Positions 1-7,018 of a stretch of DNA of 9,728 nt are shown here, piece by piece (the first letter of the stretch is position 1; every line of letters begins with the position of its first letter). A program made the translations under genes and the position numbers. The stretch is from JANMEB01 sp041740495 (lineage in GTDB: Bacteria > Planctomycetota > Planctomycetia > Pirellulales > Pirellulaceae). The notes under the pieces are model-generated. The model was not told the origin of the DNA. It saw only the letters and a list, made by a program, of their open reading frames with translations, and made no database searches. The stretch lies in assembly GCA_041740495.1 (NCBI GenBank), contig JBGSLW010000033.1, positions 1 through 9,728 on the forward strand, read 5' to 3'.

Positions 1-1001
1 TCGAGGCCAAACACAGTTCGCTGGCGCCCGCCCTCCGATTGCTGGGCGAAATCTTGCGGGAGCCGGCGTTTCCGCCCGATGAACTGGAACGAATGAAACG
101 CCAAATGGCGAGTATGCTGAAGCAGTCCCTCAACGAACCCCAAGTCCTGGCGGGGAACGTTCTATCCCGCTCCTTGTCGCAATATCCCGCCGATGATGTG
201 CGGTACGTCCCTACCCCTGAGGAATCGATTGAACAGATCGAGCGTCTGGCGCTGGCGGATATCCAACAGATTTACGCAGAACAAGTTTCCGCCGCCGCGG
301 GCGAACTCGCCGTCGTCGGGGACTTTGATACCGATGAGGTGATGAGCACCGTCGGCGAAATCCTGAAGGATTGGGAAACAGAAGTGGAGTTCCGCCCGAT
401 CGAACGAGAGGCGAAACCGGATTTGGCTGGGAAACGTGAACGGATCGTCACGCCCGACAAGGCGAATGCGGTCTTTAGCGCCGGACTATCGTTTGCGCTG
501 AACGAGGATGATCCGGCTACCGAAGCCCTCTTGCTGGGCAACTTCATCTTCGGCGGCAGCACGCTGTCGTCCCGCATCGGCGATAGGATCCGGCAAAAAG
601 AAGGGCTGTCCTACGGGGCCACATCGTCGGTCTCCATACCCAGTCGCGGCAACGACGCCCGATTCGCAATCAGCGCCATCACGAATCCCGAAAACATGGA
701 CGCCGTGGAAACCGCTGCCATGGAGGAATTGTCAAGGTTTCTGACGGACGGACCTACCGCTCAAGAGGTCGCGGACGCCAAGAACGCCTGGTTGGAGCAA
801 CGCAAGGTGGGACGAGCCAATGACGGCTCAATCGCCGGGCAAATTGCATCCAATTTGTTTCTCGATCGCACGTTTGAGTTCACTGCAGCGCAAGAAAAAC
901 GTGTGGCCGATTTGACCCCGGCCGATATCCACTCCGCATTCAAAAAGCACATCGACCCGACAAAACTGGTCATCATCCGAGCCGGCGATCTCAAGGACTG
1001 A
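1..1001 (+). CDS. M16 (insulinase/pitrilysin-like) zinc peptidase, C-terminal part; 5' end outside the window
   Basis: The reading frame is open to the left edge: the 12 codons before the first possible start (TTG at 39) read EAKHSSLAPALR and continue the domain without a break, so the gene starts upstream. The stop TGA is at 999-1001. Counting from TTG 39, residues 1-50 look like the end of an M16 N-lobe (EILREPAFPPDELER). The sequence then leads through VVGDF (92-96) into an M16 C-lobe with FGGSTLSSRIGDRIRQ (171-186) and GLSY (189-192). R185 and Y192 fit the Arg/Tyr pair conserved in the M16 C-terminal domain. M16 enzymes cut peptides with zinc bound by HXXEH plus a distal Glu. The HXXEH would lie off the window, and where the distal Glu is usual (the ERxRxxxxxE helix) I see ERMKRQMASM, so this half may be the non-catalytic one of a two-lobed protein or an inactive partner. 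Family call firm, activity unknown. Confidence 0.88.
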   Translation, partial: EAKHSSLAPALRLLGEILREPAFPPDELERMKRQMASMLKQSLNEPQVLAGNVLSRSLSQYPADDVRYVPTPEESIEQIERLALADIQQIYAEQVSAAAGELAVVGDFDTDEVMSTVGEILKDWETEVEFRPIEREAKPDLAGKRERIVTPDKANAVFSAGLSFALNEDDPATEALLLGNFIFGGSTLSSRIGDRIRQKEGLSYGATSSVSIPSRGNDARFAISAITNPENMDAVETAAMEELSRFLTDGPTAQEVADAKNAWLEQRKVGRANDGSIAGQIASNLFLDRTFEFTAAQEKRVADLTPADIHSAFKKHIDPTKLVIIRAGDLKD

Positions 1002-1073
1002 ACCGATCCAAGCCTGTCGCATCGAGCGCAGATACACAAGGAATGAATGGCGCCGAGAGCGGAAGGCTCGGGT

Positions 1074-1125
1074 CCGTCCGTAGGCGGCGGGATCTTCCAG
1101 TCGGGAGATTGCTCGTCGCGGACGG
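1074..1125 (+). terminator. Nested stem-loop in the convergent gap, candidate terminator
   Basis: The gap 1002-1171 between the convergent M16 and glgB genes holds a nested fold. The outer arms are CCGTCCG (1074-1080) and CGGACGG (1119-1125), a perfect 7-bp match. The inner arms are ATCTTCC (1092-1098) and GGGAGAT (1103-1109), paired with one G-T wobble around the four-base loop AGTC. The wobble favours the + strand transcript, because the same position becomes A-C on the - strand. No T-tract follows on either side, so it is not a textbook Rho-independent terminator. A smaller hairpin, CCGAG (1053-1057) with CTCGG (1067-1071), lies just before it. The location after two converging stops is what suggests a terminator role. 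Confidence 0.35.
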
Positions 1126-1171
1126 TGCTGCAGGGTGCGACTGATTCAACTTGGCATGGAACCGCCGAGAA

Positions 1172-3061
1172 TTAGGGTTGCGTTGGCGCCAGGATCAGTA
1201 ATCCGAGTGGGGGAACGCGGATCGACAGGGAATAGGGCTGGCCGTGGCAGGGGGTTGGATCAGGCAGCAACGTCTCGGGCGGGGTAACGCCACTGCCGCC
1301 AAAGCGGGATTCGTCCGAATTGATGAGAACTTGGTATTCGCCGGGCGAGGGGACTCCGACGCGGTATTCGCCGACGACCGTAGGCGTAAAATTGCAGATC
1401 GCCGCCACGTGATCGCGGGGGTTGGCAGCCAACCGCAAGAACGCCAGGATACCGCGGGGGGCGTCCTGGTATTCCAGCCACAAGAATCCGTCGCTGTGGA
1501 AATCGAGCTGATGGAGGGCGGGTCGTTCGCTGTACACCCGGTTGAGCTCGGCGACGTACCGCTGCACACCGCGATGCGATTCGTGCTCCAACAATTGCCA
1601 GGAGAGTTCGCGATCGCAGCTCCACTCCAGCCATTGCCCCCATTCTCCTCCCATGAACAGGAGCTTCTTGCCGGGGTGGGTCCACATGTATCCGTAGAGC
1701 AACCGCAGGTTGGCGAACTTCCGCCATAAGTCGCCTGGAAGCTGATCGATCAGCGAGCGTTTCCCATGGACCACTTCGTCATGCGACAGTGGGAGCACAA
1801 AGTTTTCGGCGAAGGAGTACCAAATGCTGAACGTGATCTCGTTGTGGTGGTAACGTCGATGGATTGGTTCGCGGCGGAAGTAGCGGAGCGTGTCGTTCAT
1901 CCACCCCATATTCCATTTCATGTCGAAGTCCAACCCTCCATCGGCGGCGGGCCGCGACACGCCGGGCCAGGCGGTCGATTCCTCGGCGATCGTCACCACT
2001 CCTGGAAACTGCTCGTGCACACAATCATTGAATTGGCGGAGGAAGCGGATTGCCTGCAAATTTTCTCGGCCGCCCTGTTCGTTTGGCAGCCACTGGCCTT
2101 CACCCCGGCTGTAGTCGAGATACAACATCGACGCGACGGCGTCGACTCGCAGACCATCGACATGGTATTTTTCCAACCAGAAAAGGGCGCTGGAGATCAG
2201 GAAATTGGAAACTTCGTGGCGGCCGAAGTTAAAAATCATCGTTCCCCAATCGGGATGTTCCCCGCGGCGCGGGTCGAGGTGCTCGTAAAGTCCCGTTCCA
2301 TCGAACCGCCGCAATCCGTGCTCGTCTCGCGGAAAGTGCCCAGGCACCCAATCGACCAGCACGCCCAGCCCATGCCGATGGCAGTGGTCGACGAACCACA
2401 TGAAGTCTTCCGGAGAGCCGTAGCGACTGGTCGGCGCGAAATAGCCGGTGGTCTGATACCCCCAGCTGCCAGTGTAGGGGTGCTCCGTGATCGGCAGCAA
2501 TTGCAGGTGTGTGAAGCCCATCTCGCGGCAATAGGGGACCAGATCCAACGCGATCTCGCGGTAATTCCGCCACCCATGTTCGCGCGTAGGATCGGTCCGC
2601 CAGCTACCCAGGTGCACTTCGTAGATCGACCAGGGGGTCTGGCGGAATGACCGCGCGGCGCGCTGCTGCATCCAGGCATGATCATTCCAGGTGAAGCCGT
2701 CCAACACAGTGACGACGGACGCGTTTCGCGGGGGGAACTCGCTGTAGAATCCGACGGGATCAGCCCGGAGCGTGACCCGCTGATGGCAGTCGGTCACTTC
2801 GTATTTGTACAGCGACCCGGTGTGCGGTTCGGTGAAGAAGCCGTGCCAGATCCCCGTCGCCGCGTGCAACTCCAAAGCGTGCTGTCGGCCGTTCCATTGG
2901 TTGAAGTCACCGACGACGCGGACCGCTCGGGCGTGCGGGGCCCAAACGGCGAATGTCACACCTGCTTGCCCGCCGGTCGTACGAGGATGAGCCCCTAGCA
3001 ACTCGAACAGCCGCCAGTGTTTTCCCTCGCGAAACAAGTACTGATCCAGTTCACCGATCAT
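1172..3061 (-). CDS. glgB: 1,4-alpha-glucan branching enzyme, short form (GH13)
   Basis: This enzyme makes alpha-1,6 branch points in glycogen by cutting and re-attaching alpha-1,4 chains in the cytoplasm. An N-terminal CBM48-like module spans about residues 30-110 (FAVWAPHARAVRVVGDFNQW). The GH13 barrel carries all the usual regions: DWVPGHF (237-243), GLRVDAV with the likely nucleophile D307, TIAEEST with the likely acid/base E360, and LSHDEVVHGK with D428 as the stabilising Asp. A beta-rich C-terminal domain runs from about 530 to 629. At 629 aa it lacks the extra N1 module of the 728-aa E. coli enzyme. The ATG at 3061 is well fixed: an in-frame TAG lies at 3074-3076, five codons upstream, and AAGG directly precedes the ATG. 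No glgA, glgC, glgP or glgX lies in the window, so its pathway partners must be elsewhere. The family call is very secure. Confidence 0.97.
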   Translation of the reverse strand: MIGELDQYLFREGKHWRLFELLGAHPRTTGGQAGVTFAVWAPHARAVRVVGDFNQWNGRQHALELHAATGIWHGFFTEPHTGSLYKYEVTDCHQRVTLRADPVGFYSEFPPRNASVVTVLDGFTWNDHAWMQQRAARSFRQTPWSIYEVHLGSWRTDPTREHGWRNYREIALDLVPYCREMGFTHLQLLPITEHPYTGSWGYQTTGYFAPTSRYGSPEDFMWFVDHCHRHGLGVLVDWVPGHFPRDEHGLRRFDGTGLYEHLDPRRGEHPDWGTMIFNFGRHEVSNFLISSALFWLEKYHVDGLRVDAVASMLYLDYSRGEGQWLPNEQGGRENLQAIRFLRQFNDCVHEQFPGVVTIAEESTAWPGVSRPAADGGLDFDMKWNMGWMNDTLRYFRREPIHRRYHHNEITFSIWYSFAENFVLPLSHDEVVHGKRSLIDQLPGDLWRKFANLRLLYGYMWTHPGKKLLFMGGEWGQWLEWSCDRELSWQLLEHESHRGVQRYVAELNRVYSERPALHQLDFHSDGFLWLEYQDAPRGILAFLRLAANPRDHVAAICNFTPTVVGEYRVGVPSPGEYQVLINSDESRFGGSGVTPPETLLPDPTPCHGQPYSLSIRVPPLGLLILAPTQP

Positions 3062-3115
3062 CCTTGCTCGCCACTACCAGGTTGGAACGGCCGTCTTGAA
3101 ATTCGCCGGAGGCTT

Positions 3116-3180
3116 GCGGGTTCGCCGCGTGCCGGAACCACGGGGGTGTGTCACGCCTGTGGAACAATGGCCGAACCCGC
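3116..3180. repeat. 9-bp inverted repeat in the gap upstream of glgB
   Basis: GCGGGTTCG (3116-3124) and CGAACCCGC (3172-3180) are perfect inverted copies separated by 47 bases. They lie in the 146-base gap between the stop of the HEAT-like gene (3208) and the glgB start (3061). In a - strand transcript they could close a large loop after the HEAT-like gene and 54 bases before glgB. No T-tract follows, and I see no convincing -35/-10 pair in the gap. It could be a weak terminator, a leader structure of glgB, an operator, or chance in GC-rich DNA. Confidence 0.3.
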
Positions 3181-3207
3181 CGCTGCCCGACCCGTTTGAC
3201 TCGACCT

Positions 3208-4794
3208 CTAAGCGCCGACTTTGGGAGCAAGCGACTCGACGACTCGATCGATATTCGCCGAGCTATTCTCCAGAATCGCTTTGAGCTTTTGATCGAGCGA
3301 TTCGTTGGGCATTAACCCTGCAGCTTTGGCGCTGAGGCTGGTCTCGTCCATGACCCGATCGAGCACATCGACCAGGCGAGTGATCGATTGTTGCGTGGAC
3401 TCATCAGCGAATTTCTTCAAATTCTCGGGAGGCTTTGTATCGGTGCGACGACGGGGCGCATTTCCGTCCAAAGCCCGCCGACAGATATAGGTCATCGCCT
3501 TGGCCCGTTGACGGATGTCGTTGACCTGGTAATTGGGGAAAACGATTTCAGCGTTCGCGGAAATCTTCGGTCCGGAACTGGAAGTCTTCTTGCCCAGACC
3601 GCCGCCGCCACCCGAGGCGCCTACGTCATTGCCCGCGTCGTCCCCTTGCCCCGATTTCTGCGTATCCTCCGTCGTCTTCTGATCCAACATCCGTTTCTCT
3701 TTGATTTGATAGAGGTAGTCGTCGATCGAACGGGCGTCAGCCACCAGCATGGCCGACAGCCGCTTGCCGATCAATGCCGCCATCGGGCCTGCGTCGGCTT
3801 GGGCAAGGTCGGTGAATTGCAGCCCCCCATACGCCGCGATGGCATCCGCAACGAGCAGGGTCGGCGTTTTTTCGTTTTCGATGAGTTTCTTCAAACAAGC
3901 CACGACCTGGCCGGAATCCCCCGGCCGAGCCAATCCGCCCAAGAGTTGCACGGCTTGCCGCGTGAGCCAATATTGGTCATCGCTGAGCCCGGCGAAATCG
4001 GTCTCGGCAACAGCTTCTACCAGACTGCAGCCCAGATTCATTAAGGCTCGCCGCTGGCCGTCATCGATAGCGCCCGGACCGCCGCCCGAGAGCACCAGCA
4101 ACTGCCCATCCAACTCGGCGTGGCGAATCAAGCCCGACATCGCGGCGACCCGCAAAAAGCTGGGCGTGGTGTCGGTCGACGCCAACCGCAACAAGAATTG
4201 TTCCGCGGCCGGTAGGGGTTGAGGAGCCGCCCCACCACGCGATCCCTCGCGCTCGTTCAGGCCCGCGACCATCAGCACGGCATTCAGACGCACCGCCGGA
4301 TGGTATTCGCCGTCCTCAGCGATCCGCGTCATCGCCGGCAGCAAGACTTCGCCGACCAAGTAGTCTCGCACGGGGGACCCCGCCGGCGCATCTTGCACCA
4401 TTTTCATAACCGACTCGCGGCGATCGGCCAGCTGAAACAGCGACTCGTTATCGACCGCGGTCATTTCCGGAATGACCAGACCGTTCAAGTAACGCCCCAA
4501 GTCGGCGCGTCCTGTATTGAGATCGATCGTCCCCGCCAACACGTTCTCTGCCGCCGAACCAACCGACTTGCGCAAGTCGTTGACTTCTTTCTTTTTTCGA
4601 GAGAACTCCAGACGCTGATCGCGAGTGCTCAGATCGAAATCTGCTTCGGAAGGCATGACGAACGCCGCGTCGATCGCATCCACCTTGTGATCGGCGGCGC
4701 CCGCGTCTTGCGACCATGTGCGAACCTGACCCAACAGCGCCAAACTGGCGACTGCAGCGAACCTCCACCCCAATCTGGCCATGCGAATCTTCAT
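3208..4794 (-). CDS. Exported HEAT-like helical-repeat protein of unknown function
   Basis: I do not recognise a named family. The N-terminus looks like a signal peptide: basic KIRMARLGWR, hydrophobic FAAVASLALLGQV (12-24) and a probable cut near residues 28-33, so the protein should leave the cytoplasm. Residues about 60-75 are charged and helical (RKKKEVNDLRK). Residues about 140-345 contain several helix pairs with HEAT-like spacing, for example HPAVRLNAVLMVAGL (165-179), FLRVAAMSGLIRHAEL (213-228) and LVADAIAAYGGL (314-325). A Gly/Ser/Asp-rich linker (372-410) with a GGGGG run leads to a compact segment, EIVFPNYQVNDIRQRAK (416-432), and a helical C-terminus. The ATG at 4794 has a strong ribosome site AGGAG (4800-4804), five bases away. 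The lipoprotein gene lies 148 bases upstream in the same direction. A scaffold or partner-binding role in the envelope is inference only. Confidence 0.8.
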   Translation of the reverse strand: MKIRMARLGWRFAAVASLALLGQVRTWSQDAGAADHKVDAIDAAFVMPSEADFDLSTRDQRLEFSRKKKEVNDLRKSVGSAAENVLAGTIDLNTGRADLGRYLNGLVIPEMTAVDNESLFQLADRRESVMKMVQDAPAGSPVRDYLVGEVLLPAMTRIAEDGEYHPAVRLNAVLMVAGLNEREGSRGGAAPQPLPAAEQFLLRLASTDTTPSFLRVAAMSGLIRHAELDGQLLVLSGGGPGAIDDGQRRALMNLGCSLVEAVAETDFAGLSDDQYWLTRQAVQLLGGLARPGDSGQVVACLKKLIENEKTPTLLVADAIAAYGGLQFTDLAQADAGPMAALIGKRLSAMLVADARSIDDYLYQIKEKRMLDQKTTEDTQKSGQGDDAGNDVGASGGGGGLGKKTSSSGPKISANAEIVFPNYQVNDIRQRAKAMTYICRRALDGNAPRRRTDTKPPENLKKFADESTQQSITRLVDVLDRVMDETSLSAKAAGLMPNESLDQKLKAILENSSANIDRVVESLAPKVGA

Positions 4795-4799
4795 CGCTT

Positions 4800-4804
4800 C
4801 TCCT
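4800..4804 (-). promoter_or_regulatory. Strong ribosome binding site (AGGAG)
   Basis: The - strand reads AGGAGAAGCG and then ATG. This places a consensus AGGAG five bases before the ATG at 4794 and favours it over the in-frame Met at codon 5. It is the clearest Shine-Dalgarno in the window; the other genes have G-rich or weak sites. Confidence 0.7.
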
Positions 4805-4843
4805 GCGTCGTCCGAATTGCGCTATCGACAAACTATAGGTTGT

Positions 4844-4917
4844 CCGGAAAATCTCCGGGGAGTTGGACGATCCAACCCGGCGAAAAGTTCCCCCCGCGAG
4901 GAATGCGGCACCATTCC
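4844..4917 (-). other. Three consecutive stem-loops between the lipoprotein and HEAT-like genes
   Basis: In the 148-base gap, the - strand transcript can form three small hairpins in a row after the lipoprotein stop. Arms are given in + strand letters: GGAATG (4900-4905) with CATTCC (4912-4917), 6 bp and a six-base loop; GTTGGA (4862-4867) with TCCAAC (4871-4876), 6 bp and a three-base loop; CCGGA (4844-4848) with TCCGG (4854-4858), 5 bp and a five-base loop. A four-base T run (4884-4887 read on the - strand) follows the first hairpin at about 13 bases. A fourth, imperfect dyad, GACAA (4827-4831) with TTGTC (4840-4844), lies closer to the next gene. Together they may end or attenuate transcription, or protect the mRNA ends. 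Confidence 0.35.
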
Positions 4918-4942
4918 GGCCGCAATACTCAGGAATTCAAGG

Positions 4943-6844
4943 TTAGCGGAATGATCCCGAGCCCTGTGTGACCGGCTCTTCATACTGATCCAGCCATTTT
5001 TCCAGAGCCTGGATCCGTTCTTCGTCGGTTCCGCTCAGCAACGTCTTGGCGGTCGCGGCGTCGGTGGCCTTGGCCACGAAATCCTCCGCGACGGCGGCGT
5101 CCAATAGCCCCGCCCGCCAATAGTTGACCACTTCGACGATCGCAGCCAGCGGCTGCGAATCGGTCGCGATTTTCGCGACCCGGTTGCTGACCATATCGGC
5201 GGTCAAAGCAGGCATTTCCCCCGTCTTCAGATGCACGTCGGAGAAATTGGCAAACAGTTTGTCCAATTCTCCTTCCACCGGATCATCTTCAGCCCCCTTG
5301 CTCTTTTCGCGAGCCTTGGCGACCGATTCGTTGTTGAGCGAGGAGGTCTTCTGCGACTCGTCGTTCTTCAAATTGTGCACAACGGCACTGGTCGTGCTCG
5401 TAGCACTTCCGCTCCGACGAGAGTTGACATCGACTTTGAAAACGATCAGCGCGTCCAGCCCCATTTGTTTCGCCGCTTCGACGAATTGCTTTTCCGATTT
5501 TCCGTCGTCCACTCCCAAGAAATAAACACCTGGAATCAGGGTCCCGGCGGCAAATCGGTCATCGGGGGATTGCCATTGGCTGCGCGCCGTCGCCTGGGCG
5601 GCGGGTGAATTCGCGCCGGGTACCGGCGGAGCCGCCCCGTCCGGATCGACCATGCCGAGCCGACCACCCGTATTCGTCGGGGCCGCGTTTCGGACCGCTG
5701 TCACATTACCGTCGGTCACCTGACCAAGAATCTTGCCGAAGTAAGATGGCGAAGAATCTCGCCGCATTTCAAACCGCTTGACCAACCGTGAGCCGAAATC
5801 GCCGGTGCAATACCGCAACGACGCTTGCGGGGAAGTGCGGTCACCCGGGACCGACCCACCGCCGACGTTGCCCCCACCACCTCCCGCGGGGGGCGGTGCA
5901 TCCAATGCGATTCCGCGCCGCGCGTCGTTGCCCGGTCGTCCACCGCCGCCGGACGGATTCAAATTGGACGAATTCGTGCCGCTTCCGATGAAGGGTATCG
6001 ATCCGCTGTAGTCTGCAGGCACATCCAAGGCGACGGCGACTCCCCAACGTACGAATAAGCGGGGTTCCTTCAGCCCGCCAACCCACTCCAAGGGAAATTC
6101 GTCCTTGGCCTTGTCATCGACCAGCCAATGGGCGTAGAGGTATCGCTCCCCGATCGACTCGTCAAATTTCTGAAAGCTCGTCTGAGCCTTTTGCAAAAAG
6201 CTCTCTTTTTCCGCAGCAACCGAGTCCCCCGACGAGGCCGTCGGATCCGATCCCGGTTCTGTTCCGCCGCCGCCGGTTTGAGCGGCTCCCGGATTCAGCA
6301 TCCCTAACTTACCACCGCCGGCGCCTTGCGCAGGCCGCGTCGGATTCGTGAACTGATTTGTGCTCGCATTCGCACCGTTATTGACGACGCCGGGCACGGG
6401 AGGCGGGGCCAGATCATCGACCGACGTCCCACCCACGGCCGCCGGCGCGTTTCCGGAATTGGCGGACTCTTGAGGAGCTGCCGACGTGTCCGATTTACCG
6501 GCATCGGTTTTCCCCTCTTCAGATTTTCCCTCTTCAGATTTTCCCGCGTCGGAACCCTCCGTCGTCGAACTCGGATTCGCCGCCGGATCAGCGGCCTTCG
6601 GCGGGTTATTCGTTGCCGGATTCGTACCGCCCGACTTATTCGCGTTGCCGCCAGCCGGAACATATTCCGGCACCGGTGGGGGAGCCATGGCGTCGGCGTC
6701 GTTCCCCTTCGGTTCGTCGGGCTTGGAATTCGCTGCGGCGTTGGCGCCGTAGTCACCTGAGAAATTCGAGGGAGCACCGGAATCGCTGCATCCCGCGACC
6801 GTCCATCCCACCACCGCGATTCCGCAAATTAGCCAGCTACGCAT
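4943..6844 (-). CDS. Large lipoprotein of unknown function with low-complexity linkers
   Basis: I do not recognise the family. The N-terminus is a lipoprotein signal: MRSWLICGIAVVGWTVAGC, with lipobox VAGC and C19 as the lipidated Cys; Ser follows at +2, which fits an outer membrane lipoprotein if Lol-type sorting rules apply. Residues 20-210 are disordered Ala/Pro/Gly/Asn/Ser sequence with four xxGK(S/T) pentapeptides (99-118) and the motif APPPVP at 54-59 and 146-151, echoed as APPVP at 405-409. A more ordered segment (211-280) contains YLYAHWLVDDKAK and LFVRWGVAVALDVP. After a Gly-rich break come 341-380 (LRYCTGDFGSRLVKRFEMRR) and a likely alpha/beta module, 433-475, with GVYFLGVDDG, QFVEAAKQMGLDALIVFKVDV. 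A helical C-terminus follows. GGxLGMxxP occurs twice (177-185, 393-401). GGGGG at 6851-6855 is a weak ribosome site, six bases before ATG 6844. It probably anchors an envelope complex; its function is unknown. Confidence 0.82.
   Translation of the reverse strand: MRSWLICGIAVVGWTVAGCSDSGAPSNFSGDYGANAAANSKPDEPKGNDADAMAPPPVPEYVPAGGNANKSGGTNPATNNPPKAADPAANPSSTTEGSDAGKSEEGKSEEGKTDAGKSDTSAAPQESANSGNAPAAVGGTSVDDLAPPPVPGVVNNGANASTNQFTNPTRPAQGAGGGKLGMLNPGAAQTGGGGTEPGSDPTASSGDSVAAEKESFLQKAQTSFQKFDESIGERYLYAHWLVDDKAKDEFPLEWVGGLKEPRLFVRWGVAVALDVPADYSGSIPFIGSGTNSSNLNPSGGGGRPGNDARRGIALDAPPPAGGGGGNVGGGSVPGDRTSPQASLRYCTGDFGSRLVKRFEMRRDSSPSYFGKILGQVTDGNVTAVRNAAPTNTGGRLGMVDPDGAAPPVPGANSPAAQATARSQWQSPDDRFAAGTLIPGVYFLGVDDGKSEKQFVEAAKQMGLDALIVFKVDVNSRRSGSATSTTSAVVHNLKNDESQKTSSLNNESVAKAREKSKGAEDDPVEGELDKLFANFSDVHLKTGEMPALTADMVSNRVAKIATDSQPLAAIVEVVNYWRAGLLDAAVAEDFVAKATDAATAKTLLSGTDEERIQALEKWLDQYEEPVTQGSGSFR
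6513..6545 (-). repeat. 15-bp in-frame tandem repeat inside the lipoprotein gene
   Basis: The unit CCCTCTTCAGATTTT (+ strand) occurs twice perfectly, at 6513-6527 and 6528-6542, and begins a third copy at 6543-6545. Because the unit is 15 bases it is in frame and encodes EEGKS-type pentapeptides. The protein has four related units in a row, DAGKS, EEGKS, EEGKT and DAGKS (residues 99-118), of which the middle two have the repeated DNA. Copy number could change by slippage without a frameshift. Confidence 0.75.
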
Positions 6845-6923
6845 GTCACACCCCCACTCGATTGTGAGTCATTCTTACGCTTCACTCAGCGTTCCATCGG
6901 CACATCCGAATTCTCGATCGTCT

Positions 6924-6940
6924 CTGCGGTTCGCCCGCAG
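6924..6940 (-). other. Stem-loop in the leader of the lipoprotein gene
   Basis: CTGCGG (6924-6929) and CCGCAG (6935-6940) form a perfect 6-bp GC-rich stem around a five-base loop. In the - strand transcript the loop reads GCGAA. It lies about 80 bases before the lipoprotein ATG, so it would sit in the 5' leader if the promoter proposed near 7010-7039 is used. No riboswitch class is recognised. Confidence 0.35.
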
Positions 6941-7004
6941 CGAAAAACGCCCGTATCCACTTGTCGATTTGGACAGTGGTTGCGAACCGTGAGATCCATG
7001 CAAA

Positions 7005-7018
7005 CCATAATTTTATGG
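7005..7018. repeat. 14-bp palindrome CCATAA-TT-TTATGG
   Basis: The arms CCATAA (7005-7010) and TTATGG (7013-7018) are perfect inverted copies around a two-base centre, in an AT-rich patch of otherwise GC-rich DNA. The palindrome covers the proposed -10 box of the lipoprotein promoter, which is where a repressor site would act. It may equally be a chance palindrome. Confidence 0.45.

Noticed and set aside
1766..2650. A 294-codon + strand ORF antisense to glgB.
   Set aside because: It lies wholly inside the well-supported glgB frame, and its composition is that of a reverse-frame shadow in GC-rich DNA.
4219..4971. A 250-codon + strand ORF antisense to the HEAT-like gene.
   Set aside because: It covers a gene with a signal peptide and a strong ribosome site on the other strand, has no domain I recognise, and runs through the stem-loop gap.
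6304..6777. A 157-codon - strand ORF with Arg-rich sequence inside the lipoprotein gene.
   Set aside because: It is a frame-shifted reading of the Pro/Gly/Asn-rich linker, which turns into Arg/Pro-rich sequence by base composition.
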